DNA from: Mahella australiensis 50-1 BON
Lineage (GTDB): Bacteria; Bacillota; Clostridia; Mahellales; Mahellaceae
NCBI RefSeq assembly: GCF_000213255.1
Contig: NC_015520.1
Location: 62,001-126,000 of the forward strand
Direction: 5' to 3'
Length of the DNA stretch: 64,000 nucleotides
Shown here: positions 55,851 to 64,000 of the stretch, piece by piece
Layout: each line of letters opens with the position of its first letter
Numbering within the stretch: position 1 is the stretch's first letter
Notes under the pieces: generated by a model
Database searches by the model: none
What the model saw: only the letters and a program-made list of their open reading frames with translations
Told to the model about the DNA's origin: nothing
Program-made: the position numbers and the translations under genes

Positions 55851-56921
55851 ATGTTTAGAAACAAAGGCAAAAGGATATTGGCATTGGTCATGGCGGTAGC
55901 GCTTATGACGGGATTGATGCTGACAGGGTGCAGCAATGCAGATAATGCTTCGCCAACGAATTCGTCAAATAGCAGCGGTACAGCATCATCTTCTTCAGAT
56001 TCGTCGTCTCAGTCACCGTTTGTAGGGAGCAAAGACGAGGAATACTATATGGTCACATTTTCCTCAGGTATAGAATATTGGAAAGGCTGCTTCAAGGGAT
56101 TTGAGGATGCCGGCAAACAGCTGGGAGTAAAGACTACATATACCGGTGCAAATCAATACGATGTGAACCAGGAAGTGACGGTATTAGAACAGGTCATAGC
56201 TAAAAATCCGGCCGGTATAGCGGTTACATGTATAAACCCGGATGCTCTGGCGGCACCTATAAAAAAGGCGAAGGATGCAGGCATACCCATCGTTACATTC
56301 GATGCCGACTCCCCGTCGTCAGGGAGGTATTCATTCCTGGCTACAGGTAACAAAGCAGCCGGTGCTATGGCGGCCGACTATCTTGGCAAAGAGCTGAATG
56401 GTAAAGGTAAAGTAGCTATATGCACGCTTCCAGGCCAATTGAACCATGAAGAACGTGTCGCAGGCTTTAAAGAAACTATGGCCAGCAAATATCCGGATAT
56501 AGAGATAGTATCCACGGTGAACGGCAAAGCCGATCAAACCATAGCGGCTACTATGATGTCTGGTGTGTTGCAGGCAAACCCCGATGTAAACGGCATATTT
56601 GCGTCAGACGCCACCAGCGGCGTGGGTGTTGCTACAGCGGTAAAAGAGGCCGGCAAAGTAGGACAAGTAAAAATAGTAAGCTTTGATACCGATAAAGGCA
56701 CGTTGGATCTTATAAAAGATGGCACTATAACGGCTTCGGTGGCACAGGGTACATGGAATATGGGTTATTGGTCCATGATGTTCCTCTATACCTTGCATCA
56801 TGACCTGGTCAATCCTGTAGACGGTTGGAAAAATAAGAATATAAATCCTCTGCCGCCATCGGTGGACACCGGTACCAATATGGTTACCAAGGATAATGTT
56901 GATGCTTTCTATACAAAATAG
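55851..56921 (+). CDS. Sugar-binding lipoprotein (RbsB-like)
   Basis: A 356-aa protein from the ATG at 55851 (GGAGG nine bases upstream). The signal ends in the lipobox LTGC (GLMLTGCSN), followed by a Ser/Thr/Asn-rich tether. The mature part is a periplasmic-binding-protein type 1 fold: MVTFSSGIEYWKGCFKGFED, KDAGIPIVTFDADSPSSGRY, NGIFASDATSGVGVATAVKE, KIVSFDTDKGTLDLIKDGTI. It captures a sugar for the two proteins encoded before it. Ligand unknown; the operon is followed by a strong terminator. Confidence 0.93.
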   Translation: MFRNKGKRILALVMAVALMTGLMLTGCSNADNASPTNSSNSSGTASSSSDSSSQSPFVGSKDEEYYMVTFSSGIEYWKGCFKGFEDAGKQLGVKTTYTGANQYDVNQEVTVLEQVIAKNPAGIAVTCINPDALAAPIKKAKDAGIPIVTFDADSPSSGRYSFLATGNKAAGAMAADYLGKELNGKGKVAICTLPGQLNHEERVAGFKETMASKYPDIEIVSTVNGKADQTIAATMMSGVLQANPDVNGIFASDATSGVGVATAVKEAGKVGQVKIVSFDTDKGTLDLIKDGTITASVAQGTWNMGYWSMMFLYTLHHDLVNPVDGWKNKNINPLPPSVDTGTNMVTKDNVDAFYTK

Positions 56922-56955
56922 AGGTCTATTTATAGAGCATTAAGAAACCTCCTTG

Positions 56956-57003
56956 ATTTTGCGCAGTGGGGCTACAAGTCCTCATTGCGCAAAATTATTT
57001 ATA
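56956..57003 (+). terminator. Terminator of the ribose-type ABC operon
   Basis: A 15-bp stem (56956-56970 with 56981-56995, two G-T pairs included) around a ten-base loop, with TATTTATATTT after it. The stem core is ATTTTGCGCA with TGCGCAAAAT. Confidence 0.88.
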
Positions 57004-57054
57004 TTTCTCATCCAATATTTTCTCTTAAAGGAATTTCTATACTATAAGGCGAAT

Positions 57055-57356
57055 ATCATATAACTTCGATTCGTAATATATAACTGAAACGGGTGATACA
57101 AAGCGATGCAAATGATATAAAGCCGGAGAACGCCTTGAAATATTGCGTAGGCGTACTCAATGAGTGCAGCGCAGAGCAAGCGTAGGTCGGGCATGGACGC
57201 CCGACCAGCCGGCATTGAGCATGGACGCGAATTGCCGGCGTTAGCTTGCTCAAGCGAAACGAATTGTAAGTACGCCAGCAATATTTCATGAGCGGGCGTA
57301 GGATTTATATCCTTGCATCGCTGAATTTGTTATATTACGAATCGCAGATCATATAA
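57055..57356. mobile_element. Palindromic MITE-like element with 9-bp target duplication
   Basis: ATCATATAA at 57055-57063 and again at 57348-57356 brackets a 284-base element (57064-57347). Its ends are imperfect inverted repeats: CTTCGATTCGTAATATATAAC at the left and, on the other strand, CTGCGATTCGTAATATAAC at the right. Inverted similarity continues inwards (AGCGATGCAA with TTGCATCGCT; AAATATTGC with GCAATATTT; GGCGTACT with AGTACGCC). The centre has two perfect hairpins, GGTCGGGC/GCCCGACC and GCCGGCA/TGCCGGC. No transposase is encoded. It lies between the sugar operon terminator and the YesM gene. Confidence 0.72.
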
Positions 57357-57384
57357 TAATCCTTTCTCATTTTTAAATAAAATG

Positions 57385-57410
57385 GTGTATAATATTATTG
57401 TATTATACAC
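57385..57410. promoter_or_regulatory. 26-bp palindrome at the YesM/YesN promoter region
   Basis: GTGTATAATA (57385-57394), a six-base centre, TATTATACAC (57401-57410). It contains a TATAAT on each strand and ends 23 bases before the kinase start. It may be an operator that overlaps the promoter. No good -35 box is visible, so activator dependence is possible. Confidence 0.5.
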
Positions 57411-57433
57411 AAAACGCTTGGTGGGAGAGAATA

Positions 57434-59191
57434 TTGAAGATAAAGAATAAACTTCTCATATCCTATATGCTGGTAGTACTTCTACCGGTGTTGCTGGTAG
57501 GCATAATATTGACTAACGCTATTAAAGAAATGGCTCTGGATGCGGCTGTCAAAGAAGCTTCAGATAATGTTAACAGAATATACAATAAGTTAAATGAGAC
57601 ATTTAATACAACTATAGATATATCTCTGCAGGTGCAAGGGGATGATAACCTAGAAGCCCTTTTGAGCGCAAGCTATACATCGGTGTCAGATATATTGGAT
57701 GCCTATAACCACTATAAGACATTTGACAGCTATTTGCTTTTATACAGCCAGTTGCAGGATATCAAACTGTACGTTTACAACCTATCTATACTAAATAGCG
57801 GCTATTTTATAAGAATAACGGACGATGTATACGAAACCTCATGGTATAAAAATATTTATCAGAAAAAAGGCCAAATATCATGGCAGTATGTATATGACGA
57901 GCAAAAGGATGAATATTCCCTATGTGTGACAGGCCTTTTAAAAAACCGGTATGCCAGTAGTCCTTTAGGAGTGATGCTCATAAGCCTGAAAAACGATTAC
58001 TTGAATTCTATTTTTGAGAATGAACCTTTCGATGTTATGCTTATAGATGATACAGGCCATGTAGTTGCCGCGAAGGATAGGGATTTGACAGGAAAAACTG
58101 TAAAAGAGACTGGTCTTTATGATATTGCCGCTGCATCGGACGGCATATACAAGATGATGTATGGCAATGACCTTTTTCAGGTTATAGTGAGGGATATAAT
58201 GCCCAGCGTTAACAACGAAAATTTCAAAATTGTATCTTTATTTCCTATTAAGGAAATAGAGGCTAAAACTGCGCCGGCAAGCCGCCTGGGCTTTTCCATA
58301 ATAGGCTTGAGCCTGGCTGTGGCTCTTGCACTCATATTTATTTTCTCCAACACCATGAGTGCAAGGATCATGGCAATAAGCAAAGATATGCATAGGATTG
58401 CGGGAGGCGATTTTGATTTTTCTCCTACGTTAAAAGGAAAAGACGAAATCGGACAACTTTCACGGGATCTGGGTGTGTTGACTAAGAGCATAAAAACACT
58501 TATACATGAAGTATATGAATCAAATATGCAGAAGAGCCAGCTTATGGCAAAACAAAAAGAAATAAAACTTCAAATGCTGGCCAGTCAGATAAATCCTCAT
58601 TTTCTATTCAATACGCTTGAAACTATACGCATGCAGGCCCATTGCTCAGGAGAAAAGGAGATAGCTCGGGTAGTGAAGTTGCTCGGGAAAATAATAAGGA
58701 GAAATCTTGAGGTAGGAAATGAACTAGTAAAACTTAGTTCCGAGATAGAGGTAGTCAACGATTATCTTGACATAGAAAGATTCAGATATGGCGATAAAAT
58801 TGACTATAATATAAGCTGCCAGGAAGGTATTGCAGATTATATGATATTGCCGTTGCTGATACAACCAGTAGTGGAAAATGCTATAGTACATGGCCTTGAA
58901 CGAAAGCAGGGCAAGGGCAATATAGATGTTGATATTTTAAAAGAAGGCGGTTTATTGAAGATAATAATCCAAGACGATGGAATGGGCATGGACGATGAGG
59001 AGTTGAATAAGGTAATAACTGCACTTGATAAAATAGATGATATGCCAGGATACAGGATAGGCTTGAGAAATGTGCATCAACGTATAAGGTTGTTTTACGG
59101 TGACGGTTACGGTATTAAGATATACAGTAAATCTGGAAACGGTACGCGCGTAGAGATAATTCTGCCGGGGAATGAAGTGATACCATGCTGA
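57434..59191 (+). CDS. Sensor histidine kinase, YesM/LytS type
   Basis: A 585-aa kinase from a TTG (57434) after GGGAGAG. Membrane segment 1 at about 8-28, an extracellular Cache-like sensor (about 30-275), membrane segment 2 at about 285-308, HAMP (about 310-360), then the His_kinase domain with phospho-acceptor H389 in SQINPHFLFNTLETI and ATPase boxes LLIQPVVENAIVHGLE and IIQDDGMGMDDEE. It senses a carbohydrate or cell-wall signal and pairs with the overlapping YesN-type regulator. Together they likely control the downstream transporter. Confidence 0.92.
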   Translation: MKIKNKLLISYMLVVLLPVLLVGIILTNAIKEMALDAAVKEASDNVNRIYNKLNETFNTTIDISLQVQGDDNLEALLSASYTSVSDILDAYNHYKTFDSYLLLYSQLQDIKLYVYNLSILNSGYFIRITDDVYETSWYKNIYQKKGQISWQYVYDEQKDEYSLCVTGLLKNRYASSPLGVMLISLKNDYLNSIFENEPFDVMLIDDTGHVVAAKDRDLTGKTVKETGLYDIAAASDGIYKMMYGNDLFQVIVRDIMPSVNNENFKIVSLFPIKEIEAKTAPASRLGFSIIGLSLAVALALIFIFSNTMSARIMAISKDMHRIAGGDFDFSPTLKGKDEIGQLSRDLGVLTKSIKTLIHEVYESNMQKSQLMAKQKEIKLQMLASQINPHFLFNTLETIRMQAHCSGEKEIARVVKLLGKIIRRNLEVGNELVKLSSEIEVVNDYLDIERFRYGDKIDYNISCQEGIADYMILPLLIQPVVENAIVHGLERKQGKGNIDVDILKEGGLLKIIIQDDGMGMDDEELNKVITALDKIDDMPGYRIGLRNVHQRIRLFYGDGYGIKIYSKSGNGTRVEIILPGNEVIPC

Positions 59192-60678
59192 AAGTCCTAC
59201 TAATAGATGATGAGCCTATTATCAGAAATGGGCTTAAAACAATTATAGATTGGAATAAATATGGTTTTGAAATAGTGGGTGATGCTGCGGACGGTATGGA
59301 CGGCCTCAATAAATGCGAAGAACTTAGTCCCGACCTGGTGATAGCCGATGTAAGGATGCCGGGTATGGATGGTTTGGAAATGATAGAGGCATTGCAAAAT
59401 AAAGGTATAAATTGTAAATTTATAATACTTTCCGCTTACTCTGATTTTGAATATGCACAAAAGGCCATAGAGTTGGGAGCTAAATTTTATATATTAAAGC
59501 CTATAGAAGAATCAGAACTTATAGATAAACTAGAAAAAGTTTACGAAACAATAAAAAATGAGAGGAAAATAAAACAAAGCATCTTTCTGTCGCGCGACAA
59601 AGCTTTAGAAAATATAATCTTAGGCCGCTATGAAGAGTCTTATAATGAAATATATAATTTGGGATTTCCTTGGAAAGTATATCAGGTTGTGCTCCTGCAC
59701 TTATGTGAAGAAAGTACTCAGGCAAAAGAAATTGTAAGAGATAAGATGTCAGAGCTGGTATTATATCGTTTCAGAGGTTACGCGGTTGATGTTGAAGGCG
59801 ATACATGCCTGCTTATGGAAAATGATAGATATGATCAAGCGCTTATATGCTTTTTTGCGGATGCATTATCCCGACTGGAAAGAACATTGAATATAAGGTT
59901 ATTTGTAGCCCTTGGTCAGCCTGTTTGCAATGCCGGAGATATTAATGCATCCTATGTACATGCCCGGCGGCTGATGAATCAGAGGTTTCTTCTGTCTCAA
60001 GATGGTGTCATAGCAGATGTACAGGACAGCCAACTCGATATGGCTGTGTGTGATATGGACGTTTTGTTGGATAGGTTATATGGGGCTGTTGATTCGGGCA
60101 ATACGCTTCGTGTAACTGAGCTCATAGAGGACTTTAAAAACTCGTTTATTCTAAAGAATGCATCAGAGGAACTTATTAAAATAAGTTATGTTAATCTTTA
60201 TACCATGATAGTTGACAGGATCAGAGCAAGTGAGAAGAGCTTATCAGAAGGTGTGTTTATCAATGAGAGCATAATAGATAAGGCCTACTCTGCTCTTCAT
60301 CTCAAAGAATTGCACGAGGGTATAAAAGGGAAATTGATTTCTTTATCTGAAGAATTAGCCCGAAAGCGCCCATACAGTCTTATGGAAAAAATACTGGATT
60401 ATATTGATAGAAACTGTAATCAAGATATTAAATTAAATAAATTGGCAGATATTTTTGGATATAACAGCGCATATCTCGGCAAACTGTTCAAGGACTTTAC
60501 AGGTGATAACTTCAACGATTACTTAAATAAGACGAGGATAGAAAAGGCTAAAGAATTTCTGCAGGCAGGGATGAAAGTATCTCAAGCGGCAGAGAAGGCC
60601 GGTTATAAAGATGTAGATTACTTTTACCGCATGTTTAAAAGATATACTGGAGATATACCTTCTGCATATAAAAAATAA
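59185..60678 (+). CDS. Response regulator, YesN type (AraC output domain)
   Basis: A 497-aa protein: receiver domain 1-120 with D8/D9 and phospho-acceptor D55 (LVIADVRMPGMDGLEMIEAL), a long middle domain (about 130-390) and a C-terminal AraC-type double helix-turn-helix (LNKLADIFGYNSAYLGKLFK, then MKVSQAAEKAGYKDVDYFYR). It overlaps the kinase stop by 7 bases. Such pairs activate the adjacent oligosaccharide transporter genes. Confidence 0.93.
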   Translation: MLKVLLIDDEPIIRNGLKTIIDWNKYGFEIVGDAADGMDGLNKCEELSPDLVIADVRMPGMDGLEMIEALQNKGINCKFIILSAYSDFEYAQKAIELGAKFYILKPIEESELIDKLEKVYETIKNERKIKQSIFLSRDKALENIILGRYEESYNEIYNLGFPWKVYQVVLLHLCEESTQAKEIVRDKMSELVLYRFRGYAVDVEGDTCLLMENDRYDQALICFFADALSRLERTLNIRLFVALGQPVCNAGDINASYVHARRLMNQRFLLSQDGVIADVQDSQLDMAVCDMDVLLDRLYGAVDSGNTLRVTELIEDFKNSFILKNASEELIKISYVNLYTMIVDRIRASEKSLSEGVFINESIIDKAYSALHLKELHEGIKGKLISLSEELARKRPYSLMEKILDYIDRNCNQDIKLNKLADIFGYNSAYLGKLFKDFTGDNFNDYLNKTRIEKAKEFLQAGMKVSQAAEKAGYKDVDYFYRMFKRYTGDIPSAYKK

Positions 60679-60793
60679 CACATCTAATTTTTACATGAAA
60701 ACATCTAAAGTTTATAGGATGTTTATACAAGGCAGATCATGATATATTTTAAATCGTAAATACTATATATCGTTTGGGAGGAGGAAATTCTTG

Positions 60794-61753
60794 ATGAAAT
60801 CGACCGGCGTAGATACCTCTATGCCCATAAACAGGAATTTAAAACGCAAAAACATATGGAGTATTATATCTCAGCAGAAATATTTGATAATGATGTGTTT
60901 ACCATTTGTCATATGGGTGATAATATTTGCATATGTGCCATTATGGGGATGGACCATGGCCTTTCAGGATTATAAGCCCGGTCTATCGTTTTCACAGCAG
61001 CAATGGGTTGGCTTTAAGTATTTTGTAGAGCTTTTTCAGGATAATTATTTTTATCTCGTTTTAAGAAATACGTTGGCTATGAGCCTTCTGGGTTTAGCAT
61101 TTGGATTTACCTTGCCAATTGTTCTGGCCTTGCTATTGAATGAGATAAAAAATGATTTATTTAAGAGAACTATTCAGACAGTATCATATTTACCACATTT
61201 CGTATCTTGGGTCGTCGTGGCCAGCCTAGTCACCGAAATGCTGTCGGGTAGCGGTACTATAAATAATATATTGCTGGCACTGGGAATTATAGATAAGCCT
61301 ATACAATTTATGGCCCAGCCTCAGTATTTCTGGTGGATAGTTACAGGAGCAGACATATGGAAAGAATTGGGATGGAATTCTATAATATTTTTAGCGGCTA
61401 TCTCCAGTATCAATCCTGAGCTATATGAGGCAGCGACAGTGGACGGAGCAGGAAGGTTTGGCAAGATGTGGCACATAACGTTGCCTGGTATCATGCCGAC
61501 GGTGATGGTTATCTTGGTTATGACTATAGGGAATTTGATCAATATAGGGTTTGAGAAACAAATGTTATTGAGGAACCCTCTGGTAAAAGAATATGCTGAT
61601 GTTATAGACCTTTATATTTTGGATTTCGGTATTGGCAGTGCTAGATATGCATTGGGTACGGCAGCCGGCATGTTTAAGTCGGTGGTATGTGTTACGTTGC
61701 TTTTTATAGCAAATACATTCAGCAAGAAATTTGCTGATATAAGGGTGGTATAA
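60794..61753 (+). CDS. ABC transporter permease (LplB/YteP type)
   Basis: A 319-aa permease from the ATG at 60794 (AGGAGG nine bases upstream). Six membrane segments starting near residue 32 (MMCLPFVIWVIIFAYVPLWG), FQDYKPGL and QQWVGFKYFVELF in the N-terminal part and an EAA loop at EAATVDGAGRFGKMWHITLP. It forms one half of the channel of a CUT1-type oligosaccharide importer with the next gene product. The ATPase (MsmX-like) is not encoded here, as is usual for this group. Confidence 0.92.
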   Translation: MKSTGVDTSMPINRNLKRKNIWSIISQQKYLIMMCLPFVIWVIIFAYVPLWGWTMAFQDYKPGLSFSQQQWVGFKYFVELFQDNYFYLVLRNTLAMSLLGLAFGFTLPIVLALLLNEIKNDLFKRTIQTVSYLPHFVSWVVVASLVTEMLSGSGTINNILLALGIIDKPIQFMAQPQYFWWIVTGADIWKELGWNSIIFLAAISSINPELYEAATVDGAGRFGKMWHITLPGIMPTVMVILVMTIGNLINIGFEKQMLLRNPLVKEYADVIDLYILDFGIGSARYALGTAAGMFKSVVCVTLLFIANTFSKKFADIRVV

Positions 61754-61767
61754 GGGAGGCGTTATTT

Positions 61768-62661
61768 TTGAAACGTTCAGCAGGAGATCTAATATTTGAT
61801 GTGATAAATTATAGTTTAATGGTAATACTGGCAGTGGTAACGTTGTATCCTTTCCTTCACGTGCTGGCAGTATCCCTAAATGACTCTATAGACACTATAA
61901 GGGGTGGCATTACTATATTTCCCAGGGAATTTACATTAGCTAATTATAAGGAGATTCTAAGTTCCCCTAATATTGCCTGGGCTACCTTTATATCGATTGC
62001 ACGCACCGCAATAGGTACTATAACTGGCATCATAGCGACTTCCATGGTGGCTTATGTTATAAGCAGGCAAGATTTTTTTGCCAGGAGATTTGTATCAGGG
62101 CTTTTCGTCATAACAATGTATATAAGCGGTGGCATGATACCGAGCTATATGCTGATGCGCAGCCTGCATCTGATCAATACCTTTTGGGTTTATATATTCC
62201 CAGGTCTTATAAGCGCATTCAATGTAGTGGTATTGAGATCATATATGGATGGGTTACCCGTGGATTTACAGGAATCGGCGAAGTTGGACGGCGCTAATGA
62301 CTTCATAATATATGCTCGTATAATAATGCCTTTATGCACGCCTGTAATAGCGACGCTGTGTTTGTTTATAGCGGTGGGGCACTGGAATTCGTGGTTTGAT
62401 ACCTACCTTTATAATCCCTTTAATGAAAAATTGACTACTTTACAGTTCGAATTACAGAAGATGCTTACTAACGCTCAAGCGCAAATGACATCTTCTCAAG
62501 ACATATATGGATTTGCGCATAGTGAGCAGGCCAAAAGGATATCGCCGGATTCGTTGAGAATGGCAATGACCATTGTAGCTACATTGCCTATATTAGTGGT
62601 GTACCCATTTGTGCAGAAGTATTTTATGCAGGGCCTTATACTTGGTGCCGTGAAGAGCTAA
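61768..62661 (+). CDS. ABC transporter permease (LplC/YtcP type)
   Basis: A 297-aa permease starting at a TTG eight bases after GGGAGG. Six membrane segments; PFLHVLAVSLNDSIDTIRGG and ISGGMIPSYMLMRSLHLINT are typical of LplC-type proteins, and the EAA loop is ESAKLDGANDFIIYARIIMP. It pairs with the preceding permease. A perfect palindrome follows before the binding-protein gene. Confidence 0.92.
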   Translation: MKRSAGDLIFDVINYSLMVILAVVTLYPFLHVLAVSLNDSIDTIRGGITIFPREFTLANYKEILSSPNIAWATFISIARTAIGTITGIIATSMVAYVISRQDFFARRFVSGLFVITMYISGGMIPSYMLMRSLHLINTFWVYIFPGLISAFNVVVLRSYMDGLPVDLQESAKLDGANDFIIYARIIMPLCTPVIATLCLFIAVGHWNSWFDTYLYNPFNEKLTTLQFELQKMLTNAQAQMTSSQDIYGFAHSEQAKRISPDSLRMAMTIVATLPILVVYPFVQKYFMQGLILGAVKS

Positions 62662-62668
62662 TAAGGCT

Positions 62669-62690
62669 ATAAAATCCTTAAGGATTTTAT
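62669..62690 (+). other. 22-bp perfect palindrome between permease and binding-protein genes
   Basis: ATAAAATCC, TTAA, GGATTTTAT: an AT-rich hairpin between the two genes, followed by AATAAAT rather than a T-run. Such hairpins usually protect or trim the mRNA so that the binding protein is made in excess. Confidence 0.6.
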
Positions 62691-62723
62691 AATAAATAAC
62701 ATTAATAAGGAGAGGATTTTGTT

Positions 62724-64000
62724 ATGAGAAGAATGGTTGCTTTGTTGATGGTGATGTTTATGGCGCTCATGCTTTTTGCCGGATGCGGTAAATCATCGGA
62801 CACCGGTCAGACAAATGAGACTTCGCCTAAAGAAACATCCGATAAGACCACAGGAGGTGAAGATGCTGCCAAAGAGCCTATTACATTTACTATGTATAGC
62901 GCTGATGCAAACCCAAACGCTGATCAGTTCAAAAGTCCTGTGGCAGAGAAGATAAAAGAAATAACGGGAGTAACGCTCAATATCAATCATGAAGCTGGCA
63001 GCGATCCCAAGCAGACGTTGTCTATAATGGCAGCTAGCGGCGATTATCCAGACCTGGTATTTGCTAAAGGCGATCTTTATCTGTTAAAAGATGCTGGCGG
63101 CATACTCCAGTTAGATGACCTTATAGAGCAGCATGGGCCAAACATTAAAGCCCTTTTTGGCGATTATCTTCCCAGATTACGTTGGAGTCTGGATGATCCG
63201 CATATATATTATGTAGGATCGTATCCGGTATACCAGGAAAGCCTTACGCCAGGCGGGGCATTCTGGCTGCAGCATGCAGTAGTTAAGGATTTGGGATATC
63301 CTAAGATAAATACATTGGCCGATTACGAAAACGCCATAAAGGAATATTATCATAAATACCCTGAAATAAATGGTCAGCCCACCATACCGTTTACCTTGCT
63401 GGCTGACGGATGGCGATTCCTCATATCGGTGACCAATCCGGCATGGGCGGCTACCGGTGGTTCTGACGATGGGGAATGGTATGTAAATCCTGATACTTAT
63501 CAAGCTGTCCGCCACGTGACCAGAGAAGAAGAGAAAGAGTATTTCAAATGGCTTAACCATATGTATAACGAAGGCTTACTGGATCCAGAAAGCTTTACAC
63601 AGAAATACGATCAATATAAGGCTAAGATAGCATCCGGGAGGGTGTTGGCCATGGCTGACGCACAATGGGAGATCAACGATGCTGAGGTGGCTTTGAGACA
63701 AGCTGGTATGGAAGATCGCATGCATGGTCTGTATCCTGTCATGTTGTCGAGCGACATGAAGTGCCGCGTGAATCAAAGCCCAGGTTATACAGGAGGCTGG
63801 GGCATATCCATTACTACCAAGTGTAAGGACCCTGAGAGGGCGATGGAATTTTTGGATTGGATGTCCACCGAAGAAGCCCAGGTACTCACCCACTGGGGTA
63901 TAGAGAACGTACATTGGAAGTATGACAGCAATGGCAAGCGTGTATTCTTGCCGGAGATAGAGGAACAAAGGCGTACAGATCCATCTTTCAGTAAAAAAAC
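62724..64000 (+). CDS. Extracellular solute-binding lipoprotein (LplA type), C-terminus beyond window
   Basis: 425 codons are visible before the right edge. The signal peptide MRRMVALLMVMFMALMLFAG leads to a lipobox FAGC, a charged tether and the binding domain: YPDLVFAKGDLYLLKDAGGI, KINTLADYENAIKEYYHKYP, MYNEGLLDPESFTQKYDQYK, ERAMEFLDWMSTEEAQVLTH. Family 1-type solute-binding proteins of this group bind oligosaccharides of plant polymers. AAGGAGAGG precedes the ATG at 62724. It completes the importer with the two permeases. Confidence 0.92.
   Translation, partial: MRRMVALLMVMFMALMLFAGCGKSSDTGQTNETSPKETSDKTTGGEDAAKEPITFTMYSADANPNADQFKSPVAEKIKEITGVTLNINHEAGSDPKQTLSIMAASGDYPDLVFAKGDLYLLKDAGGILQLDDLIEQHGPNIKALFGDYLPRLRWSLDDPHIYYVGSYPVYQESLTPGGAFWLQHAVVKDLGYPKINTLADYENAIKEYYHKYPEINGQPTIPFTLLADGWRFLISVTNPAWAATGGSDDGEWYVNPDTYQAVRHVTREEEKEYFKWLNHMYNEGLLDPESFTQKYDQYKAKIASGRVLAMADAQWEINDAEVALRQAGMEDRMHGLYPVMLSSDMKCRVNQSPGYTGGWGISITTKCKDPERAMEFLDWMSTEEAQVLTHWGIENVHWKYDSNGKRVFLPEIEEQRRTDPSFSKK

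Noticed and set aside
57042-57289. Two overlapping minus-strand reading frames of about 78 codons
   Set aside because: Both lie within the palindromic element, lack ribosome sites and have composition dictated by the hairpins.

Overview
The window looks like chromosome of a low-to-mid GC member of the Bacillota, probably an anaerobic Clostridia. The evidence is strong AGGAGG-type ribosome sites, TTG and GTG starts, a CotH/DUF4956/VTC cluster, YesM/YesN signalling and Lpl-type carbohydrate ABC transporters. Heavy use of ATA for isoleucine runs through both host and phage genes. The genus cannot be fixed from the sequence alone.

Bases 1 to about 35,930 are most of an apparently intact long-tailed (siphovirus-type) prophage; its far left end lies outside the window. 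It is integrated at the 3' end of a tRNA-Arg(CCU) gene at 35,931-36,003. Reading leftwards from the integrase: a plus-strand lysogeny arm holds the repressor, ImmA-like protease, a membrane-anchored DEDDh exonuclease, a DUF3800 protein with an adjacent structured RNA, a small membrane protein and the tyrosine integrase (31.4-35.8 kb). A divergent operator region with four related 15-bp sites follows (31.27-31.37 kb). Next come the minus-strand early genes: Cro-like protein, excisionase-type DNA-binding protein, a KPTLLKPGAE-family protein, Gam-like protein, replication initiator, helicase loader and RecU (24.8-31.3 kb). A late-gene regulator with a helically phased array of TTGACG sites comes next (24.3-24.8 kb), then an AT-rich two-gene cassette that resembles lambda rexA-rexB (22.7-24.2 kb). 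The remainder is packaging, head, tail and lysis genes down to base 1. The tail chaperone gene needs a +1 (or -2) frameshift.

Bases 36,000-45,370 are host genes of mixed function: an ammonium transporter behind a hairpin/terminator leader, a lipase-like hydrolase, an Eis-type acetyltransferase, an NADH:rubredoxin-type oxidoreductase, a ZIP metal transporter and a 2-enoate-reductase-type flavoprotein. A decayed stretch with two gene remnants follows.

Bases 45,370-53,100 (minus strand) hold CotH, DUF4956 and VTC-domain proteins downstream of an OmpR/EnvZ-type two-component pair. Above them are a sugar-ABC ATPase without a permease and a DeoR-family regulator. Bases 53,298-56,921 (plus) are a complete ribose/galactose-type ABC transporter (ATPase, permease, binding lipoprotein). 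A 284-bp palindromic MITE-like element with 9-bp flanking duplications sits at 57,064-57,347. From 57,434 to the right edge lies a YesM/YesN two-component system followed by an LplB/LplC/LplA-type oligosaccharide transporter, the last gene cut by the window edge. The right half therefore reads as carbohydrate sensing and uptake.

The strongest candidates for something not well described are the Rex-like pair, the DUF3800 gene with its two-domain RNA, the phased operator array at the late promoter, the inverted-repeat-flanked antisense zinc-ribbon gene inside the early operon, and the MITE.
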